Source of the DNA: Begonia masoniana
Lineage: Eukaryota > Streptophyta > Magnoliopsida > Cucurbitales > Begoniaceae
DNA: 64,000 bases
Direction of reading: 5' to 3'
Assembly (NCBI GenBank): GCA_022432975.1
Contig: CM039505.1
Location: forward strand, 51,492,653 to 51,556,652
Position numbers and translations under genes: made by a program. This document shows, piece after piece, positions 58,066-64,000 of this stretch (its first letter is position 1; each line of letters begins with the position of its first letter). Below the pieces are notes generated by a model that was not told where the DNA came from, searched no databases, and saw only the letters and a list, made by a program, of their open reading frames with translations.

Positions 58066-59079
58066 CTAAAGCAAATAAGACATGTCTCTAATCCCTAATC
58101 CTTCAAGATGTTTATCAAAACTCTTTGCAGGCAATGTCTTGGTGAAGGGATCTCTTTCTATATGCTTTGATCTTTTGTGGCTTCTCGGTTCTTTAGAATT
58201 CGCCACTGCACCACTATTATCACAATAAAGTGTGAGTGGTTTATTTATATCTGGAACAACTTCCAGATCACTAAAGAACTTGCGGAGCCAAACAGCTTCT
58301 TTAGCTGCTTCTGAAGTAGCTATGTACTCGGCTTCCATAGTCGAGTCAGAAACTCCTCCTTGTTTGGTACTTCTCCAAACAATGGCTCCATCACCAAGAG
58401 TAAATACTGATCTAGATATCGACTTTCGATCATCTATATCAGATTGAAAATCAGAATCCGTATATCCTGTAGGAATCAAATCCCTACCAGAATATACAAG
58501 CATATAATTTCTCGTTCTCCTAAGATACTTGAGAATGTGCTTGACTGCTATCCAGTGATCTAATCCTGGATTAAACTCAAAACGGCTAACTATCCCTACT
58601 GCATAGCAAATGTCAGGTCTTGTGCATAACATAGCATACATCAAGCTACCAACTGCTGATGCATATGAATAGCGTCTCATATCCTCTTCCTTTTGAGGCG
58701 TGTCAGGACACTGTTTCTTAGAAAGAGTAACTCCATGACGAGAAGGTAAATTACATTTCTTGGAGTTCTGCATTGAATATCTGACAAGCATCTTGTCAAT
58801 ATACAATGCTTGAGATAAGACTAACAACTTATTCTTGCGATCTCTAAATAGACGAATCCCAAGAATATAGCTCGCTTCTCCCAAATCTTTCATTTGGAAT
58901 TGCTTAGCCAACCAAGCTTTTATGTCTGATAATAATCCTACATTATTCCCAATAAGTAGAATGTCATCGACATAAAGAATCAGAAAAACCACTTGCTTCT
59001 CCTTGAAGAGTTTGTATACACAAGACTCATCAAGACACTGCATAAATCCATAAGATTTGATCGCATCATCAAATCTCAT
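58066..59079 (-). pseudogene. Copia reverse transcriptase C-part and RNase H (element B)
   Basis: Open frame continuing the reverse transcriptase in another reading frame than the upstream pol part. Visible are the catalytic YVDDI motif, an LSQALYIDKML block, DTPQ and LMYAMLCTRPD motifs, the RNase H start (GYTDSDFQSD) and an STMEAEYIA/EAVWLRKFF block. Near the C-terminus the frame passes from the KHIE motif straight to DPFTK; the ~25-30 residues usually between them are missing, an internal deletion. The open frame itself extends upstream to 59148, but that part is out of frame with homology. The product is unlikely to work as made. Confidence 0.88.
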
Positions 59080-61456
59080 TCCATGACCTGGATGCTTGCT
59101 TGAGTCCATAAATAGACCTATGCAATTTACAAACCTTTTGTTTTGCATCCTGTACTATGAAACCTTCTGGTTGCTCCATGTAGATAGTCTCCTCAAGATG
59201 GCCATTCAAAAAAGCCGTCTTGACGTCCATCTGTAAAATCTCATAATCATAATGAGCAGCTATGGAAAGCAGAATACGAATAGACTTAAGCATTGCAACT
59301 GGTGAGAAGGTTTCTTCATAGCCAATCCCTTCTTTTTGGGTATAACCCTTAGCCACCAGTCTAGCTTTGAATGTCTCTACATTCCCGTCTATTCCAAGTT
59401 TCCTCTTGTAGATCCATTTACACCCAATGGGTTTTACCCCTTCAGGTAAATCTACAAGATCCCAGACTGAGTTGGAATACATAGATTCCATTTCAAGTTT
59501 CATAGCTTCAAGCCATGCTTCTTTGTCAGAGTCTTCCATTGCACATCTATATGTCAATGGATCATCATTCCCATCATCGGTGATAGCAACTTGTGCTTCA
59601 CCATCGTGTCGATATCGAGATGGTAGTCGCACTACTCTATCGCTATGACGAAGTGTAATGATAGGTTGACTAGAAAGAGTGGTGTTTCTTGTAACTTGTG
59701 GATCAACAACTGTTGTTGTAACTGGTCTAACCTGGTCATATTGAATCTCTTCTAAGACAATCTTACTATGAGGTTTGTAATTTGTTATATAGTCATGTTC
59801 AAGAAATGTGGCATTTGTCGATACAAATACCTTATTATCCTGAGGACTATAAAACAAACCTCCTCTCGTGCCTACTGCATATCCAACAAACAAGCAAACC
59901 TCAGTTCTTGGTTCCAACTTCTCGGTCTTACCTACTAGCATATGTGCTGGACAACCCCATATGCGAAAGTGTCTCAAACTAGGTTTGTGACCACTCCACA
60001 ACTCTAAGGGTGTTTTAGGTATAGACTTAGATGGAACAACATTAAGTATGTAGGTTGCTGTTTGTATAGCATATCCCCAAAACGATTTTGGAAGAGAGAA
60101 GTAGCTCATCATGGATCTTACCATATTAAGCAATGTTCGATTTCTTCTTTCAGCAACACCATTTTGCTGAGGTGTGCCTGGTGCTGTTAGTTGAGATACT
60201 ATCCCATTTTCTAACAGATAATCCTTGAATTCACTATCAAGGTACTCACCACCTCGATCTGATCGAAGGCACTTGATTGTCTTACCTAATTGGTTCTCAA
60301 CTTCAGCTTTAAAATCTTGAAACTTTCTAAAAGTTTCTAATTTAAGCTGAATCAGGTAAGTATTTTCATATCTTGAGTAATTATCTATGAATGTCATAAA
60401 GTACTCATAGCCACCTCTGGCCCGTGTTGATATTGGGCTACATACATCTGAATGTATTAGCTCAAGTGTTTCTTGAGCCCTTTGGCCCTTTCCAATAAAG
60501 AACCTCTTGGTCATTTTAACTTCTAGACATGATTCACAAACAGGTAAAGATCCAACAATTAGATCTTCTAAAGGATCATCCTTAACAAGTCTGTTAATTC
60601 TATCAAGATTAATATGACCAAGTCGTAGGTGCCAAAGATATGTATCATCAGTATGAGAAATCTTTTGCTTCTTGGATTTAGGCAATTCAACTTTGAACAT
60701 TTCAGTATTCAACAGTGATGAATTTATAATGGGTCTTATCATATAAAGCCCATTTTTCATTGAGCCTGAACAAATATTTAAACCATTTCGAGAAATAATA
60801 ACTGAATTATTATTAAAAGAAATAGCATATAATTGTTCAATTATTCGAGAAACAGAAATGAGGTTTCTAGTAAACCCTGGAATAAAATAAATGTTTTCTA
60901 AAAACAAATATTTATTGTTCTCAAAATAAATTTTGGCTTCTCCCACTGCTGAAGCTGAAACAACCGCCCCGTTGCCAACTCTGAGAGTGAACTCTCCATC
61001 AGCTAGTCTCCTGTAGGAGTTTAGCATATGCAAAGAACAACAAACATGATTAGTCGCTCCTGAATCAATTATCCAGGGTGATAAATCACTTTCTACCAAA
61101 CAAGATTCAGTAACTAGTAAATCAAATTTACTCTTTTTCTTTTTAAGCTCGTCGAGATACTGCTTGCAGTTTCTCTTCCAATGGCCATCTACCCCACAAT
61201 GAAAACATTTTCCTTTGGGCTTTAGATGGTCTGAGCTTCTCTTGTTTGACTTGTTCTTTTTCTTGAGCTTCTGGGCTCCCTGTTGTTGGCCCTTTTGACC
61301 CTTGGTCTGTTTCTGGAATTTCTTTCTCTTCTTAAGAGAAGAATTGGATGAAGAAGGTTCCACAATATTTGCTTCACTCTTCTTATCCACAGAAATAGAC
61401 TCAAAAATGGTCAGCTCATTCAGCAACTGAGTCAAATCATAACTCAATTTATTCAT
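59069..61456 (-). pseudogene. Copia gag C-part, protease, integrase and start of reverse transcriptase (element B)
   Basis: 795-codon frame. Order of parts: gag zinc knuckle CFHCGVDGHWKRNC (84-97); protease with DSGATNHVC (catalytic Asp131); GAG-pre-integrase and integrase zinc-binding HHCC (about 275-315); integrase core with IHSDVC, FIDNYSRY, SDRGGEY and QQNGVAERRN, so the DDE residues are visible; a linker; then reverse transcriptase from WDLVDLPEGVKP through QMDVKTAFLNG to SIYGLKQASRSW. It then meets a stop at 59069 because of a small frameshift. It is in frame with the gag part upstream, separated by one stop codon. Confidence 0.92.
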
Positions 61457-61483
61457 GAAATAATTGCTTTTGAACTGGAGGAA

Positions 61484-61978
61484 TTATGAGCTTAGGCTTT
61501 CTAAAATCATGCCCACTTGTGTTGCCTCATCAATATGAGCTCCATTAATTTCATCTTCATGAATAGTACTGATCATCATCAGAACATGTTGACGTACGGG
61601 GACTCCTGCTTTCATCTTAGAGTTCATAACTCTCTTTATTGCTTCATGTCGGGCTTGGTCAGACGGTCTGCCAAACATGCCTTGAAGAGACTCCATTATC
61701 TCATAAGCAGTCTCACAGTTCTCAAATTTTGCACTGAGAATATCAGACATGGTTGCAAGCAAATAACAACGGGCTTTGACATTTGCTTTGATCCATGTAT
61801 CATAAGCATCTTTCAGAGCCCGTTGAGCATTAGTCGCAGGAGTAGGAGGACATTCCTCTATCAGCACGAATTTCAAGTTGTCATGCACCAGAATGAGATT
61901 CAAATTCTTTTTCCACTTAACAAAATTGTCGCCGTCAAGCTTTTCAGTCGCAAGCAAATTTATCATTAATTGAGACAT
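61484..61978 (-). pseudogene. Copia gag (element B), ended by in-frame stop
   Basis: Gag N-terminal and central part, about 164 residues from the ATG at 61978 (the open frame extends upstream to 62011). It contains LDGDNFVKWKKNLNLIL and DTWIKANVKARCYLLATM, with the YEIMESLQGMFG block typical of copia gag (UBN2/retrotran_gag). It ends at TAA 61484-61486, in the same frame as the following pol frame. This stop truncates a gag-pol polyprotein unless it is read through. Confidence 0.88.
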
Positions 61979-63344
61979 GATGCTGTAATAAATAAATAAA
62001 ATTATAATCAATTTTATGCTATAAAATTCAAAATGTTATGGCATGCTAGTATGATACATGAACATGTTAATCACAAAAATATGTAAATGCTACTATAGCC
62101 TCGATAACATAATAAATCACCTTAGGGTAGAAATATTATCAATTAATAAATTTACTCAAAATATCTCATATTTTCGAAATTTATTAACTTACCGAAAATT
62201 TTGGTCAAAATATAACTAACACGTTTAGTTATATTTTCATGAGTGTGACCCACTGTTTTGGATTTGTGAAACTTAACTTATAGTCGCCGCCGTAGGGTCG
62301 GACAACTATAAAATACATTTCATATATCCTATCTCTAGGAGACCAACCTTGGTATTGACCTAAGTGAACACTCTCCGTAGGGAGGATGAAAATCAAAGTC
62401 ATCTCGGAGCCCCACTTAGATCTCACGGTGTTGTGCCAACAGTGGAGACCATGGGATGTTACGCCTAACTTCCCGCTCCCACTCATTATTTTGAATTAGT
62501 GATTATAAGAATATCAAATATTCCCTGTTATCGATAAATTAATCATATTAATTTATCAATACTTAATTATTAATCTTATAATCATATTATAAAATTAATA
62601 ATTTCAAATAATCAAATTATTTGAATTTTCTAAAATAAAATAAATTTTTAACAAATTAAAAATTATTTTATTTTTCATTCTCACATCATTCAATAAAATG
62701 AATTAATATTAGTTTTAATCAAATTAAAACTAATTTATTTAATAAACTCTTTATTAAATCATTATGCAATTTAAATAATGTTTAAATGCATGACATGTGA
62801 GAAATTTAAAAATAAACCTAAACATGCATAATCTATATGACATGTGAATGCATGGCAATATAACAAATTATATCAACATAAAATTAAATGAAATAGTGAC
62901 CGGGTTGACCTTTGGGTATTTCTAAAATTACAACCCCAAAATTAAAATAAATAAAACTAAGAATCCTAATCTTCGTCTTTTCGTAACCGCCTCATCCAAA
63001 TGATCAGCTTCTAAAATTCACAAATCAAATTTGTGAATTCATATCCAATTGGGCAACATCATCTGTTTTCGTCAATAGATCAAATCTTTGATGAAATGTC
63101 CATCCATGTCCTTGTAGTCTCAGATCTCCATCGAAAGATTACAAATTGGATACAAATGCATAATTTAAAAAAAAAATCCTAACCCAAACAACCGACTTAA
63201 TTTCGATCACTATTTCATGCCATGCAAAACATACATCCACAATATATATTCATAAATATATAATGCATAAAATCTAATTCTAACACATATCACAATTTAC
63301 ATTAAATTGTATCATCAAAATTATTTTTAGACTAATCAAACCTG
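61979..63344 (-). other. Untranslated leader of copia element B
   Basis: 1.37 kb between the primer site and gag. No coding frame of interest. It contains a patch of balanced composition at 62260-62480 and otherwise AT-rich DNA. A long leader is common in plant copia elements and may carry packaging signals, but none can be pointed to. Confidence 0.5.
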
Positions 63345-63356
63345 GCTCTGATACCA
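63345..63356 (-). other. Primer binding site of copia element B
   Basis: On the - strand TGGTATCAGAGC, complementary to initiator-Met tRNA, two bases inside the 5' LTR border. The same priming tRNA as element A. Confidence 0.85.
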
Positions 63357-63358
63357 AT

Positions 63359-64000
63359 TGTTGGTTTTCAGGGTTCCTACGCATGGCGGAATTCACTATT
63401 ATTCATAATAATAGTGACATGCGTTACCCTGTGACTTTAAAACTATTTTAAAATCATTAAAAACCATAAGTTGGATCGTTAGTCTAAAAGAAATTATTTT
63501 TGAGAAATATGTAATTTTTCAAAATGTAAACAATTTACATTGAGAAAAATTATTAGAATTAGGTTGTGAAGTAATAAAAGAAAATACCTTTTTGGAGCAA
63601 CGCTTTTACTCAGGTACTCCCGTCTGATCTTAACAGTTTTAACTCAGGATCAGGTGTTATTCCCGAAGACTTTGATACCGTCGAGTCTTCTCTGAAGATC
63701 TTTACACTAAAATCTCCTGACGTGTGGGCGTCTCTCTTACAAGAACAATACACTCTTATATTTCTAGAGAGACGTGTTCTCAACACATGAGACGTCTCTC
63801 TTCGATCTTAGAAAACGGTTTTCTAAAACCGAATACGGAAAGGTCACACCTTTTCTCTCTAGGGATTTTTTTCTCGGTCGTTCACCGTTGTTGTCTTCCA
63901 ATGTCAAATCACATTTGACAATTTTTATAGATCTGTTTTAAAATTAATTTTTTAGATTTATTTTAATAAAAACTAATTTTTAAAAAATAAATCATATCTA
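63359..64000 (-). repeat. 5' LTR of copia element B (partial, cut by window end)
   Basis: Begins on + TGTTGGTTTTCAGGGTTC and matches 55957-56598 with three substitutions. The remaining ~1.45 kb and the target duplication are outside the window. Confidence 0.92.

Larger units (their letters stand above)
55957..64000 (-). mobile_element. Ty1-copia element B, nested in element A, right end off window
   Basis: Read on the - strand: 5' LTR (63359 to beyond 64000), primer site, 1.37-kb leader, gag, protease, integrase, reverse transcriptase and RNase H in copia order, purine tract, 3' LTR (58051-55957). It lies within the gag of element A. The 642 bases shared by the two LTRs differ at three sites, all transitions, with no indels, so insertion is recent. 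The coding region is nevertheless broken: a stop between gag and protease, a frameshift in reverse transcriptase, and a shortened RNase H end. The target duplication cannot be checked because the 5' LTR is cut. Confidence 0.93.

Noticed and set aside
59427..59982. + strand frames of 66-73 codons
   Set aside because: Antisense shadows of the copia integrase/reverse transcriptase region.
61517..61969. 150-codon + strand frame
   Set aside because: Antisense shadow of copia gag.

Overview
The window is plant nuclear DNA, most likely from a eudicot. It is AT-rich, its genes carry short GT-AG introns, and its gene families are plant-specific: LOG, OVATE, HVA22-like, a GIR1-like EAR repressor and a nepenthesin-type aspartyl protease. 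The intergenic space is filled with long-TIR MITEs, hAT elements, Ty1-copia elements and (GA)n/(CT)n microsatellites. I cannot name the species. No viral, bacterial or organellar segment was recognised. Exon structures were built by hand from splice sites, reading phase and family conservation.

Layout. 0.5-2 kb: intronless secreted aspartyl protease (-). 4.4-6 kb: mitochondrial ribosomal protein uL11m (+) with a spliced 5' leader. 7-16.5 kb: repeat-rich stretch holding a long hairpin, a decayed copia pol, an SRPK-type kinase pseudogene, a TIR element that captured pieces of an oxalyl-CoA synthetase (AAE3)-type gene, a 1.3-kb hAT element with a perfect 8-bp target duplication, and a MITE with a perfect 9-bp duplication. 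17.5-21.1 kb: seven-exon cytokinin-activating LOG gene (+). 22.2-22.8 kb: doubtful orphan ORF. 24-26.6 kb: HVA22-like gene (-) with a hAT element nested in a MITE inside an intron. 31.9-32.5 kb: OVATE family repressor (-). 35.1-37.7 kb: UEV1-type E2 variant (-). 39-40.2 kb: two identical GIR1-like zinc-ribbon/EAR genes (-) in tandem.

40.9-49.3 kb is rich in tandem duplications: a 3 x ~588-bp array, a 3-kb solo LTR whose U3 holds 60 apparently identical 25-bp units, a GC-rich fold-back element with tRNA-like boxes nested in a MITE, and a 2 x ~660-bp duplication. 51.3-55.1 kb: eight-exon TLD-domain gene (+) with a putative N-myristoylation start. From 55.5 kb to the end, the 5' part of one copia element (+) is interrupted in gag by a young but defective copia element (-). 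Its 3' LTR is complete and its 5' LTR runs off the window.

The host genes are unrelated single-copy genes with no operon-like linkage. LOG acts in cytokinin activation, OVATE and GIR1 in transcriptional repression, UEV1 in K63-ubiquitin signalling, and uL11m in mitochondrial translation. The most unusual items are the minisatellite-bearing solo LTR, the gene-capturing TIR element, the fold-back element and the identical GIR1-like pair.
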